Assembly: GCA_023014485.1 (NCBI GenBank)
Contig: JAJOZX010012061.1
Coordinates: 1-64,000, forward strand
From: Bathynomus jamesi
Taxonomy: Eukaryota; Arthropoda; Malacostraca; Isopoda; Cirolanidae
DNA: 64,000 bases
Direction of reading: 5' to 3'
The first letter of the stretch is position 1. Every line of letters begins with the position of its first letter. The notes under the pieces are model-generated. The model did no database searches and was not told the origin of the DNA. It saw only the letters and a list, made by a program, of their open reading frames with translations. Below are positions 22,196 to 32,548 of the stretch, in pieces. The translations under genes and the position numbers were made by a program.

Positions 22196-22220
22196 CAGGG
22201 TGGGCATAAAATGTATGCTA
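22196..22220 (+). mobile_element. Solitary mariner-type terminus
   Basis: TACAGGGTGGGCATAAAATG follows the previous MITE after eight bases. No complementary end was found downstream, so this is either a truncated element or the edge of one whose other end is too diverged. Confidence 0.4.
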
Positions 22221-22368
22221 TTTATTTTGCTTTACCATAATGTTAATATATTGCTTACATACAGCTTATGGTATATTTTTAACATGAATAGCGAAGATAA
22301 TCTATTTCATTCAGACTTAATGTCATTTATGATTTAGTGTTACTTGATGACTCATTAGTATAAGGGCT

Positions 22369-22469
22369 CGTTAATCGTTTGATAGGCATCGTAATCTCCC
22401 ACAGAAATATCCTGTATTAATAACAGGATATTTCTGTGGGAGATTACGATGCATATCAATTAGATTAAT
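22369..22469. repeat. Long near-perfect hairpin
   Basis: Perfect 30-bp arms at 22386-22415 and 22423-22452 (GCATCGTAATCTCCC... and its complement) around a 7-nt AT loop. Weaker pairing (TTGATA/TATCAA, TTAATC/GATTAA) extends the stem on both sides. There is no recognised terminal motif. Confidence 0.9.
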
Positions 22470-22579
22470 AGGGAATTCTGGATTAAATTTGTACTTCAAA
22501 TGAAAAATATGTCTTGGTTTGGAAATTAAAACTATTTCGTCTCCTTTTTCGGAAGAGGTACAGTATATCTTCTTCTATT

Positions 22580-22593
22580 GGGGGGGGGGGGGA
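22580..22593. repeat. Poly-G tract
   Basis: Run of about 14 G. Confidence 0.9.
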
Positions 22594-23145
22594 GCTTTTT
22601 GGGGGTATTTGCCCTTGGCCCCTCCTTCCTGCATTAAAAAAAAATCTACTAACTCTAAATTTATCTATTTTATAGACCTGCCCTGAACAAAAATTGAGGG
22701 TGGTCAGTTTTCTGTTTTGCAGTAAATGGTACAGATGGAAATAAGTTTGGGGATCCCCAGCTGTCTATACCACATAATCCCTAACTGGTCTCTCACATAT
22801 TTTTGGATTTGGAATTTTATAACATTCCAGTCCTGCCAAACCGAGGTTCGATTCCGACAAATATGTTTATACTCTTATTATTAAAAGTTAGAACCTTCAT
22901 TTTGATCTTCAAATATGAGTGATATTACTGAGAAAAAGGGAATTTCTCATCAATTCCCATAAATTCGGGAATCAAGTCTTTTTACAAAATGGAGGATTGT
23001 GAAGAAGTATAATTATGTGTCATCATCCATTTACTTTGTTTATTAATTAAAAAAGTATTTGTTATTTTACTAAAGTGTTTTTTGATACTCGCTTACATTT
23101 CATTTATATCTAAAATGGATGTTAAACTCATTCAAGTCTCGTGTC

Positions 23146-23230
23146 TAAGATTGAATTCTTTGTCGTGTTTTGGTATCATATCTTCAATAATGACTTTGTA
23201 TTTGATTGATCTCTATAACAATAACTTAAG

Positions 23231-23235
<5 letters not shown>
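23146..23235 (+). repeat. Dispersed repeat R1, copy 1
   Basis: The block TCTAAGATTGAATTCTTTG, continuing ATCTTCAATAATGACTTTG, TATTTG and AATAAC(T/C)TAAGAT, recurs at 57961-58055 with the same order. Both copies lead into a (TA)n tract. Type of element unknown. Confidence 0.75.

Positions 23236-23237
<2 letters not shown>

Positions 23238-23283
<46 letters not shown>
23238..23283. repeat. (TA)n microsatellite
   Basis: TA tract immediately before the left LTR. Confidence 0.95.
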
Positions 23284-23290
<7 letters not shown>

Positions 23291-23537
23291 TTGATTTGTC
23301 ATCGGAGTAAAGGCGCGGCCTGGTGACACAATTATTTTTATATAATTTCATTCATTCAATAAGTCACACACTAGTGTATGACTAATTTCCTCCCGAACGT
23401 AAATCACACGCCAGTGATGCAGCCGCACTCATATAATTGCACTTGGGTGACACAATGGATTGTGATACACTCGCTCCTTCAAAGTTCACAGGTGACGTCA
23501 ACCGCTAGCGTGGTGGCGTTAGCAAGTTCCGTTCCTT

Positions 23538-23575
23538 TGAATATATAAGAAGGAGCTCAGCACCCTTACGGCAGA
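23538..23575 (+). promoter_or_regulatory. Putative LTR TATA box and start region
   Basis: GAATATATAAGAAG is followed about 25-30 bases later by CTCAGCACCCTTACGGCAG. The same arrangement is conserved in the right LTR (about 27045-27080), as expected for the RNA polymerase II promoter of an LTR. Inference from position and conservation only. Confidence 0.5.
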
Positions 23576-23879
23576 TTCAGAGAGAGACGAAGTTAAATCT
23601 TAGAGGGATCTCCGGTGTCGTGAATAACTTTCTTCATTATTATAATTCATTATTTTCTTTACTTTTTACTCGTTATTCAATTTCTCTTCTACCATTAATC
23701 ATTCTTTTTACACGCTTTTCACTCGCTTTTCGCATACTGTATAAATAAGGTAGCGTGGTCGGGGTGGAAAACCGTTATGCAAGGGAGACCGGGATTAATC
23801 ATACACTTATTTAACATTTGCACTGACTTTATTATTTATGCCGAAATGACTTAGTTAAGCGGGGTAATGCGAGGGGAGA

Positions 23880-24305
23880 TTTAATTATAATACTTAAGTC
23901 GGAGAGAGAGAAAAAGAGAGAGAGAGAGACAAAAAAATAGTTTAAATTCACAATTACTTTCTAACACGAAAAGACACCTTCGTAAACGCAACGCTGCCCA
24001 ATGACTGAAGGGTACTTCCACCCCAGCCTCCGCGGGCCGACTCCTTGTGTTGCCAATTCGTATTTTATAATTTCAATAAACAATAATTTATCGTAGGATT
24101 TAATTATAATACTTAAGCCGGAGAGAGACAAAAAAAAATAGTTTAAAGTCACAATTACATTCTAACACGAAAAGTCACCTTAAACGCAACGCTGCCCAGT
24201 GACTGAAGGGCATTTCTACCCAGCCTTTTGGCCTGTGTTCAGGCGTTGCCAACTCGTATTTTATAATTTTTTATAACAAACCATTATTTATCGTAATTTT
24301 ACATT
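23880..24305. repeat. Tandem duplication of a ~220-bp unit
   Basis: Two copies, from about 23880 and 24093, share ATTTAATTATAATACTTAAG, CACAATTAC(T/A)TTCTAACACG, CGCAACGCTGCCCA and TGACTGAAGGG. They differ by scattered changes and a GA-length difference. Confidence 0.85.
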
Positions 24306-24857
24306 TATTACATATTATTATCTTCTCTATTAATTTCTTATAACAAAACATTCTAATTACATATAATTTTAATATAAACAAAAAATTCTAGTTTTTAATT
24401 AGAAATTACTACACCGGACTGAAGAGGGAAATTCACTTCGTTAGGAAATTGGTTATCAGATTTACGGTCGTGTATACGGAAATTCGGGCTTGGAGTTTGA
24501 CTGTAGGATAGACAGTAAGCTCAGGCAATATTTAACGTATATTTGATTATCTTAGAATTAGAATTTAAAATGATACTTTACTCATTAACATTCAGTGAAA
24601 GTATTCATATTATTAACATTTTGTATCGAACAATTCAATTCCTTATATCTTGGTTATTAACTTAATTAAAAGAATAACTGCCGACGTGTTTCTTTGACAC
24701 CTGGAGCCTAAAAGTACTCTTAAACGAAAATCATTCGGCGTACTCTGTGGTAACATTGGAGGGACAAGACATTGAGGCGGTCCTTCCGATCCAGGAGTAC
24801 CATATCATACCTTCTTGGAGATTTCATTCAAAATAAACCCAAGGGGTGTATGATATC

Positions 24858-24873
24858 TGGTGTCAGGTGTGGG
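24858..24873 (+). other. Primer-binding site, tRNA-Leu type
   Basis: TGGTGTCAGGTGTGGG sits within two bases of the left LTR end and would pair with a tRNA 3' end ...TGACACCA, as in tRNA-Leu-primed Ty3/gypsy-type elements. It supports an LTR-retroelement interpretation and sets the plus orientation. Confidence 0.65.
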
Positions 24874-24941
24874 GTCAATTTAGGTTTTTGACCCCATTTC
24901 CTTATAGACCATAGTCATAGAAACCAGCGTCGGTTAGACGC

Positions 24942-25172
24942 GTGCATCAGGGCCACTTGCACGAAGGAGCAGACGAAGGAAAGTTCAATCCGGACTATAA
25001 GATCAAGGACAGCTGCTCAGGCCCGTTTAAAGTCTCCGTCGAGGATTCAAGCCACGGACGAGAAGGAGGTGAACATTTCCTCAGAGAAGACGAAAAACTC
25101 AAGGAGAGAGTAACACCCGGCGTAAGATCCCATCGACACCCACGAGAGGGCCTCAATCCAAGACATCTCTAG
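24942..25172 (+). other. Leader-region open frame of the LTR element
   Basis: A 76-codon, strongly charged frame without recognisable gag features (no major homology or zinc-knuckle motif). It may be a gag relic or simply open by chance in a less AT-rich leader. Confidence 0.25.
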
Positions 25173-25586
25173 ATGAATTCCAAACAGTCACCTGGACACC
25201 CAGGAGAAAAACCCTCGAGTAACCGAGCCGGAATATTCAACCGAACGACGAAACTCTTTATCTCACCTAATGGTTATTTTAAAATAATGACATTACTGCA
25301 TATACTACTTGCTTGAAATTAGTGATTCAATATTTATGTATCTAATACGTGCTCAGATCCATAATTAAGTGAATTAACAATTAAGTGAATTAATAATTAC
25401 GTGAATGTGTATAATCTCTAACTGAAATTAGTGATTAAGGGAGTGCATAACCTTCGTTTTAAGGCAACCTACCTCTAAAAATAATTAGTGAAAATTAATA
25501 ACCTTTGAAAATGGTAAATCTTAGTACTAAACGTGCTTACATGTGCATTCTAGATTAAGATTGGTTATTAAACTATGTTAAATTTG

Positions 25587-25793
25587 GGATCACCTGAAGA
25601 TCAGGGCCCTCAGCCTTCTTTAGTTAGCCTTATAAGGCTAACTAACGAAAATATCACGACCTAACCTAACCAATCGTTAGGTCAACTGTACGCCCTTGAC
25701 GATGATTGGTTAGGTTAGGTCGTGATATTTTCGTTAGTTAGCCTTATAAAGCTAACTAAAGAAGGCTGGGGGGCCCTGATCTTCAGGTGATCC
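25587..25793. mobile_element. Foldback element with shared core, perfect 8-bp TSD
   Basis: Termini GGATCACCTGAAGATCAGG and complement, then CCTTCTTTAGTTAGCC and TATAAGGCTAACTAACG. The 207-bp element is almost wholly self-complementary. Duplication TAAATTTG at 25579-25586 and 25794-25801 is exact. The centre (GTCAACTGTACGCCC, CGAAAATATCACGACC, TAACCTAACC) is the core shared with three other foldback elements. A copy with the same outer arms lies at 47767-47973. Confidence 0.93.
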
Positions 25794-25801
25794 TAAATTT
25801 G

Positions 25802-26787
25802 TTATATAGACGTAGACTTGTTTTGGAGCTTAAATTCGTTCATTAATGTCTCTAGGCTAAAATATTCCTTTATATTTACCCTCACTATGTGTTTCATATT
25901 CGTTCCTGCTATACTTTCCTTCCAAAAAGGCCAAATCTTATACATCACAGCTCTAACTTATAAGGGTTATCCTACGAAAACGAACTTTCTATAAACAAGT
26001 CTAGAATGTGACTCGTGTTTCCTCTGTCAACAACATAACAAGAACTGAACAAATACTTCAATTACTAAATTATTAATTTCATATTCTCGTTATATTTCTG
26101 TCACTCTGCGTAGAAAAACTTTGAACTCCTATTTTTTCCCATTAAATACCTTGTACTGCAACGCGTGCTACTGTAAGAAAATTTCTTAAAGGAATTTTCA
26201 CTCGACACTGTATGTCACACGAAATTTGTCCTAAAGCTATTGGCACATAGCTCAGTTCCCTCTTCGACTGTTTATTTCTATTCTTTTCTTTTTATATACT
26301 GACCTTATTTAAAATTTTTGTAAATAATTAATTCTTAATGAGTTTTTGCTTACTCTGGCTACTGTATATAAATGAATGATTTAACTAAATGTTCCTCCTA
26401 CTTTTATAAATTGACGATTTCGATTAAAAATGTTCACATTATAACTAATAGCGTGTTGGCACTAAAATCCTAATATAAGCAATATCCGTTGTAAACAAAG
26501 ATCATCTTAATATAAGTAAGTTTCCCTCCAAATCTGAATTGAGATAATTTGCATTTATAAATTGGTTTCGCTTAAAGAGGAGTATATTTAATCCAGATTG
26601 CCAACGTCACAGTGATACTTTTTTTTGGGAGTTTACTCTAAAAAATCATACAATCAAATAAATTAGAGGATATCTGTCTTTATTTGTAATGTAATCTAAG
26701 AAATTAATTTTTTCGATACCCAATTTTTCGATACAGATTCAGTTTTTTTGGTTTGTTTTTTAAAAGATTGGGCGAAAATGTTATACA
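25802..26787. other. Internal AT-rich part of the LTR element
   Basis: No open frame with motif. It could be an expanded non-coding internal region or unrelated DNA inserted between the LTRs. Confidence 0.4.
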
Positions 26788-27930
26788 TGTTATAATTTGA
26801 TTTATCATCGAAGTAAAGCCGCGCCCTGGTGACACAATTATTTTTATAATTTCATTTATTCAATAAGTCACACGCTAGTGTATGACTAATTTCCTCCCGA
26901 ACGGAAATCACACGCCAGTGACGCAGCCGGACTCTTTGTATAATTGTACCTGGGTGACACAATGGATTGTGAGACACTCGCTCCTCCAAAGTTCACAGGT
27001 GACGTCAACCGCTAGCGTGGTGGCGTAGGCAAGTTCCGTTCCTTTGAATATATAAGAAGGGGCTCAGCGCCCTTACGGCAGATTCCGAGGAGACGGGTCT
27101 CCGGGCTGAAATGGCGGGTTTTCAGTCCGTTAACGGGAATTTGGTATCGGTTTTGATGTCGTGTATAGGAACTTCGGGTTTTGAATTAAAGATTAACGGG
27201 TTTTCAATTGGAGTTTGACTGTAGGAAGGCAGTAAACTTAGCAAGTGACTCATACACTCAATATTTCAAGGACTAGAGCATTGGTTCTCAACCTTTTCAC
27301 CACAAAGGACCCCCTTTTATTTTTTCCCACGGACCCCATGTTTTTGAAAGATTCCGTCTACCAAACAAACTGTTTTTATTAACTAATAATTAACTCGTTT
27401 TCTCATTTTTCACTATCAAATAAAGGACATATAAGTAGTGAGTATGCAATTAAAATACAGCCTATTAAAAAAGTATTAATAATTCCAGCCAAGAGCAAGG
27501 AAACTTGAAATTTTAGCCTAAGCGCCCTTATCGTGGGTAAATGTACGAGTTCTATTGGAACCTCTCGAAATATTGAAAGCTCACGGACCCCCAGGGGTCC
27601 GGGGACCCCAGGTTGGGAACCACTGGACTAGAGCTTAAGCTATTTTATTTGATTTCATAAACAATTTTTATTTAACTCTACAACCAATAAGGACCTAAGC
27701 GATAAATATTTGATATTGTTTGAACTATAATCCAGTTGCATCTATTGATTAAAATAATAACAGCCGACGCCTTTCTTTGATCGAAACCTAAAAGAACTCT
27801 TAAACGAAAAATATTCGGCGTGCTCTGTAATCACAGTGGGATCAGACATTGAGATGGTCCTTCCGATCCAGGAGTACCTTATCATACCCTCTTGGAGATT
27901 TCATCCATAAAACCCGAGGGGTGTATGATA
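26788..27930 (+). repeat. Right LTR, split by a hAT MITE
   Basis: TGTTATAATTTGATTTATC to GGGGTGTATGATA. Without the MITE and its duplication it is about 790 bp, half the left LTR. Shared blocks include TCACACGC(T/C)AGTG, GGTGACGTCAACCGCTAGCG and CCTTCCGATCCAGGAGTACC. The divergence indicates an old insertion. Confidence 0.75.
27279..27625. mobile_element. hAT MITE with perfect TSD
   Basis: Ends CATTGGTTCTCAACC and GGTTGGGAACCACTG; octamer GACTAGAG at 27271-27278 and 27626-27633. It is 347 bp without coding content. It shares its end type (CAGTGGTTC-CAACC) with MITEs at 52441 and 62931. Confidence 0.95.
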
Positions 27931-27971
27931 TATATATATAAATAAATAAATATATATATATATATATATAT

Positions 27972-28040
27972 ATTATTAATCATAACTATCTATGAAGTGA
28001 TGCTTTATCTTTAATCTGAGAGCCCAGTAAAGCCTAAAGC
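27972..28040 (+). repeat. Dispersed repeat R2, copy 1
   Basis: ATTATTAATCATAA, TTTATCTTTAATCTGAGAGC and AGTAAAGCCTAAAGC recur in the same order at 58407-58478. There the block directly follows a mariner-type terminus, so this is probably the inside of an undetermined mariner element. Confidence 0.7.
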
Positions 28041-28248
28041 TTAGGAGCGAAAGAAAATAAAATAAATAGTCCAATTTCACAATTACTTTATGATAAAATT
28101 TTAACAACAAACATTGTAAAAATGTATTTATTTTATAAATAAATTTATTAATTCACTAATTTATATTTCAAAGTAAAGCTTATAAGACAGAATTTATAAA
28201 AAGTTGGAAGTGATGATGGATGTTTCGCTATAGAGGCTGTGAACTTAA

Positions 28249-28336
28249 TCCTTTATCGCCAGATTTTTTTGTAGGGTTCAGTTAGGAATACGTGTATTTG
28301 AAACGTTACCAATTCGTTTCTTTCGGCGGTGAAGGG
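28249..28336. mobile_element. piggyBac-type micro-MITE, copy 1
   Basis: 88 bp bounded by TTAA at 28245-28248 and 28337-28340, with ends TCCTTTATCGCC and GGTGAAGGG. The interior (GATTTTTTTGTAG, GAATACGTGTA, TTGAAACGTTACCAA) recurs in copy 2 at 49230-49318. TTAA duplication with CCCTT-type ends is the piggyBac signature. Confidence 0.8.
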
Positions 28337-28421
28337 TTAATAGTTCCGAGGAATAATAAATATTTTTATACTTAACAAGGAACAGATTCATTTTGAAAGG
28401 AAGAAATCCCTGTTTTGGTTT

Positions 28422-28429
<8 letters not shown>

Positions 28430-28499
<70 letters not shown>
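28430..28499. repeat. (TA)n microsatellite
   Basis: Long TA tract with one CTA interruption. Confidence 0.95.
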
Positions 28500-28500
<1 letters not shown>

Positions 28501-28529
28501 TGGGAATTTGTATCTCTAATATTTTGAGT

Positions 28530-29150
28530 AAAAAATGTCAAAAGTCATCAGCGCTGTTCCACAAGGTACAGTATTAACACCTTTGTTCTTTAAACCGATG
28601 ATTGCAGACATATCTGTGGATATTACAAACATATGTCGTATCGTGTTTCGTAGACATAAACAAAAAGATGTCAAATAAAGATGATGTTGAAAAGTTGCCA
28701 AATGATACCAGTATGTCATTTGAAAAGGTTCAAGAAAATAATATAAAGAAGTTCAATGAAGAAATATTCCAAGAAAGTATACATGGTAACGAGGAACTAC
28801 AGAAGAAAGGATGCAAATCAATCAACGATAAACAGATTACATCATATCAACAAGAAATCTCGGCGTAATAATGTCAACAGATGGAGTATTCATAGCAAGA
28901 AAAAAAATTGGAATTATCTGGAAGAGCTTTCATAGCATAAACTCAAACATAATGTTAAGACAACGAAAACAGTTTTAGTTTTTACCAATAACCGACTACT
29001 GATCAGGACTCACAAACCCATGAAGGAAACGAGACACTGCAAAATAGAAGTCATACGATGGACTCATGTCTAAAATAGATGAAACAAAAGATAAAGACTA
29101 CTGGTCATGACTCTACTCCATGCGACTGGAAAAAAGACTGCTTAACCCAT
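28530..29150 (+). pseudogene. Non-LTR reverse transcriptase relic
   Basis: In order: SAVPQGTVLTPLFF (finger/palm motif, normally SGVPQGTVLGPLLF), MIADISVDI, a stretch with DDVEKLPND, NNIKKFNEEIFQ, ELQKKGCKSINDKQITSYQQ, then SKIDETKDKDYWSRL and EKRLL. This order matches the RT and C-terminal block of jockey/CR1-like LINEs. The catalytic FADD has been deleted or mutated (reading RIVFRRHK where it should be). Several stops and frame breaks. Confidence 0.75.
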
Positions 29151-29940
29151 TATGGATCAAAACTATTTTTTTTATTTCCTAATATTTCTTGATATATTCA
29201 ACTGCGGAGGGACTTCAAATTAACGGATTAAAGGGTCCCATCAGGATTGAAAGGGATTGACAGGGATTAAAAGGATTAAAAATTTGCTTCTCAGTGTGTC
29301 ATCCTCAATGCCGGTGCCACCCTACCCCTCTTCCCCACTCTTCATTTTTCCACCATACTACTCGCCCATACTTCCATTTCACGGTATGAGCAACTCGCAG
29401 CAGCACTGCCAAGCAAAGAGGTCACTGTACTGATCTACAGATCTACAGAAGCTAAGGCTAACAAAGACCCTAAGATCCACTCTAAGCACTGAAAGCAACA
29501 ATGTTCCATGTCAGCCCAATTCAAACAAATTCAGAATCCATATTCATTTTTGCCCAATCGGTTAGTTTGCATTACAAACACCTCCAGTTATTATCAGTCT
29601 AGGTGCATGACTTTTCAGGAGTAAGATACACCACCAAGTTTGTGTTTCTCCTCCACTGTAGCTGTAGCGCAAATTTACCTGTATCAATCACAGTTACACA
29701 AACTGGACCAAAAACCAGAAGTATTTGCAACCGCAAACCTTTATACAGGCCTGTATTTTTACATATACTGTATACTGTAGTACATACTTGTATTCGCTTT
29801 ATTTTATCCTGATCAGAGTTCACTCATTTCTTCCTTCAGTGTAATCTCGACATTCAAAGATTCTTATTTCTCTTGATTTGAACTTAATTAATCTAGTTTA
29901 TCCTTAGAAGAGGTAATAAATGTTTATATACTGTATATAT
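29151..29940. other. No gene; one short dispersed repeat
   Basis: Mixed-composition DNA with opposing short open frames at 29599-29823 that lack motifs. At 29456-29485 is GGCTAACAAAGACCCTAAGA followed by TCCACTC, which recurs at 34617-34645 (minus) and 49425-49453. Confidence 0.45.
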
Positions 29941-29945
29941 ATATA

Positions 29946-30134
29946 TGGTGGCGCAAAAGTCGCGCATCATACGAATTTTCAGTGTTGACTATATATTTTT
30001 TTCTTTAAGGTAGGGAATGACTACGAAATTAACCCTCTCGACTATTGTTAATTTTGTAGTCATTCCCTACCTAAAAGAAAAAAATATAGTCAACACTGAA
30101 AATTCGTATGATGCGCGACTTTTGCGCCACCCTG
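29946..30134. mobile_element. Mariner MITE, almost perfect hairpin
   Basis: The whole 189 bp folds on itself. The arms read GTGGCGCAAAAGTCGCGCAT, then CATACGAATTTTCAGTG, TTGACTATA and GGTAGGGAATGACTAC, with very few mismatches. It lies between TA tracts; the right end keeps the full ...CCACCCTG then TA, while the left end has lost CAG. Confidence 0.9.
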
Positions 30135-30286
30135 TATATATATATATATACACGCTTGTATTCCCTCCATGCTCGCGTTTCAGTATCTCCATTTTATATA
30201 TATATATATATTTTATGTGCCCGAGATTGTATTTTATTATTATTATTACTAGCTAAACAGGGCCCTAAGGGCTCATTTAGCTAGAC

Positions 30287-30490
30287 TTGCGGTGCTGTGG
30301 ACCTTCGGGCCCAGTAATTGGGGGTATTGGAACACAGATTACTGAGGGGTTCAATTATTTGGTCAATAAAACCAGTCATGAAAATCTTAAGCTTCACAAA
30401 TCTTGTCACAATATGAAGCTCAAGATTTTCATGGCTGCGTTCTTTTCGGTAGTTTTATTGCGGTGCTTGGGCCTTCGGGCACAGTAATTG
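30287..30490. repeat. Repeat pair with internal hairpin
   Basis: Direct repeats (GCGGTGCTGTGGACCTTCGG / GCGGTGCTTGGGCCTTCGG, each followed by GGGC(C)CAGTAATTGG-type sequence) lie about 165 bp apart. They flank a hairpin CATGAAAATCTTAAGCTTCA / TGAAGCTCAAGATTTTCATG. Nature unknown. Confidence 0.65.
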
Positions 30491-31000
30491 GGGGGTGGGT
30501 GGGGGACGTTAGGTTCGGTTAGGTTACATTATAGATAATGTCAGGTTAGGAAATATTAACCATTCCCATTTGGCGCCTTACAGTGAATGGGAATGGAGTG
30601 AATATAGATTTTTCACTTTGTGAATTCCCATTTGCGGACCGTCGATGGGAATAATCTACCATCTCCCGAGTGGAGAATAATCTGTTTATCGTACAAATAT
30701 CGTCTACATATCTCCCATTGTCGTTAAACATCCGGTTATCGTTTACGACCCTTCAATTATTTTTCATAAAAAGGGATTCTTTCTATGACAGATATAAATC
30801 TCCTATGTACGCACTGTTGTTGTTTGTCCCCACTGCAATTCCCCTCTTTTGTTTGAATATATTATTTATTGTTATGTTGTTGGCGTTTTTGTTCAAAAGA
30901 TATTCCATGATACCTATAAAATGTATTTATGCCATACGCGTTATAATATTTTTCGCTATCCTATTACCTGTCATCATCATATATATATATATATATATAT
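30491..31000. other. No gene; ends in (TA)n
   Basis: The open frame at 30670-31026 is hydrophobic but runs into the TA tract and the tandem array and has no motif. TA repeat at 30979-31000 marks the array's left edge. Confidence 0.4.
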
Positions 31001-31104
31001 TCAACTGCAAAGAACACGCAGTATAAATAACGTAAAGAACGACGCTTGTATAGGAGATATTCCGCGCAAGACGAGAAAGAGAAAACAACAAATGAAAAAA
31101 TGAA

Positions 31105-31177
31105 GTACCACCTGGGAATCGAACCCGGGATCTTCCGATTGCCGGTCAGACGCGATAACCACTACACCATGGACTCC
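31105..31177 (-). tRNA. tRNA-like sequence in array copy 1 (pseudo-tRNA)
   Basis: The minus strand shows A box TGGTGTAGTGG, B box GGTTCGATTCC, a pairable anticodon stem TCTGA/TCGGA with loop CCGGCAA, and a T stem with one C-A mismatch. The acceptor strands (GAGTCCA and GTGGTAC) do not pair and position 33 is C instead of U, so it is unlikely to be a working tRNA. The internal Pol III boxes are intact. Confidence 0.6.
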
Positions 31178-31370
31178 ACTCTTCCAAATGCCGTAATTCC
31201 TCTACATACTCGCAGAAACCAATGCCCCAAGGGGGCACCTCCCGCTTGCCGTAACATTATATACATTCAACTGCAAAGAACACGCAGTATAAATAACGTA
31301 AAGAACGACGCTTGTATAGGAGATATTCCGCGCAAGACGAGAAAGAGAAAACAACAAATGAAAAAATGAA

Positions 31371-31443
31371 GTACCACCTGGGAATCGAACCCGGGATCTT
31401 CCGATTGCCGGTCAGACGCGATAACCACTACACCATGGACTCC
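31371..31443 (-). tRNA. tRNA-like sequence, array copy 2
   Basis: Identical in the tRNA-like part to copy 1; same non-pairing acceptor. Confidence 0.55.
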
Positions 31444-31636
31444 ACTCTTCCAAATGCCGTAATTCCTCTACATACTCGCAGAAACCAATGCCCCAAGGGG
31501 GCACCTCCCGCTTGCCGTAACATTATATACATTCAACTGCAAAGAACACGCAGTATAAATAACGTAAAGAACGACGCTTGTATAGGAGATATTCCGCGCA
31601 AGACGAGAAAGAGAAAACAACAAATGAAAAAATGAA

Positions 31637-31709
31637 GTACCACCTGGGAATCGAACCCGGGATCTTCCGATTGCCGGTCAGACGCGATAACCACTACACC
31701 ATGGACTCC
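31637..31709 (-). tRNA. tRNA-like sequence, array copy 3
   Basis: Identical to copy 1. Confidence 0.55.
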
Positions 31710-31902
31710 ACTCTTCCAAATGCCGTAATTCCTCTACATACTCGCAGAAACCAATGCCCCAAGGGGGCACCTCCCGCTTGCCGTAACATTATATACATTC
31801 AACTGCAAAGAACACGCAGTATAAATAACGTAAAGAACGACGCTTGTATAGGAGATATTCCGCGCAAGACGAGAAAGAGAAAACAACAAATGAAAAAATG
31901 AA

Positions 31903-31974
31903 GTACCACTGGGAATCGAACCCGGGATCTTCCGATTGCCGGTCAGACGCGATAACCACTACACCATGGACTCC
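31903..31974 (-). tRNA. tRNA-like sequence, array copy 4
   Basis: One base shorter: ACCACTGGG replaces ACCACCTGGG at the 3' side of the tRNA-like fold. Confidence 0.55.
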
Positions 31975-32167
31975 ACTCTTCCAAATGCCGTAATTCCTCT
32001 ACATACTCGCAGAAACCAATGCCCCAAGGGGGCACCTCCCGCTTGCCGTAACATTATATACATTCAACTGCAAAGAACACGCAGTATAAATAACGTAAAG
32101 AACGACGCTTGTATAGGAGATATTCCGCGCAAGACGAGAAAGAGAAAACAACAAATGAAAAAATGAA

Positions 32168-32240
32168 GTACCACCTGGGAATCGAACCCGGGATCTTCCG
32201 ATTGCCGGTCAGACGCGATAACCACTACACCATGGACTCC
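32168..32240 (-). tRNA. tRNA-like sequence, array copy 5
   Basis: Identical to copy 1 in this part. Confidence 0.55.
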
Positions 32241-32432
32241 ACTCTTCCAAATGCCGTAATTCCTCTACATACTCGCAGAAACCAATGCCCCAAGAGGGCA
32301 CCTCCCGCTTGCCGTAACATTATATACATTCAACTGCAAAGAACACGCAGTATAAATAACGTAAAGAACGACGCTTGTATAGGAGATATTCCGCGCAAGA
32401 CGAGAAGAGAAAACAACAAATGAAAAAATGAA

Positions 32433-32505
32433 GTACCACCTGGGAATCGAACCCGGGATCTTCCGATTGCCGGTCAGACGCAATAACCACTACACCATGG
32501 ACTCC
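32433..32505 (-). tRNA. tRNA-like sequence, array copy 6
   Basis: One substitution in the D-arm region (CAGACGCAATAACC in place of CAGACGCGATAACC). Confidence 0.55.
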
Positions 32506-32548
32506 ACTCTTCCAAATGCCGTAATTCCTCTACATACTCGCAGAAACC

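Larger units (their letters stand above)
23284..24857 (+). repeat. Left LTR, with extra ~800 bp
   Basis: Starts TTATAATTTGATTTGTCATC and ends near GGGGTGTATGATAT. It aligns with the right LTR at both ends, but about 23622-24416 has no counterpart there and contains a two-copy tandem duplication. The left edge is lost in a (TA)n tract. Confidence 0.72.
23284..27930 (+). mobile_element. LTR retroelement without recognisable gag-pol
   Basis: Two diverged direct repeats (23284-24857 and 26788-27930) bracket about 1.9 kb. A primer-binding site follows the left repeat, and purine-rich AAAAGATTGGGCGAAAA precedes the right one. The internal part holds no readable gag, protease, RT or integrase, so it would depend on other elements or is deleted. 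A foldback element (25587) lies inside and a hAT MITE (27279) sits in the right LTR. Confidence 0.7.
31001..32548. repeat. 266-bp tandem array, six copies, tRNA-like inside
   Basis: Copies start at 31001, 31267, 31533, 31799, 32064 and 32330 (the last one truncated). They are almost identical: copy 4 lacks one C, copy 5 has one substitution, copy 6 lacks one A and has one substitution. Each unit holds a tRNA-like sequence on the minus strand and a GC hairpin TGCCCCaaGGGGGCA. A repeated 107-codon open frame across the units is a consequence of the repeat and not evidence of a gene. Confidence 0.95.

Noticed and set aside
22835..22866. tRNA gene suggested by GGTTCGATTCC
   Set aside because: A lone B-box match with no A box or foldable stems upstream.
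23961..24152. 63-codon minus-strand frame
   Set aside because: It spans the tandem duplication inside the left LTR and has no motif.
31046..32423. Repeated 107-codon open frames as a tandem gene family
   Set aside because: The frames arise because a 266-bp tandem unit lacks stops in one phase; there is no motif, and they run across a tRNA-like sequence on the other strand.
31105..32505. Six functional tRNA genes
   Set aside because: Acceptor strands do not pair, position 33 is not U, and the T stem has a mismatch. Kept as tRNA-like sequences only.
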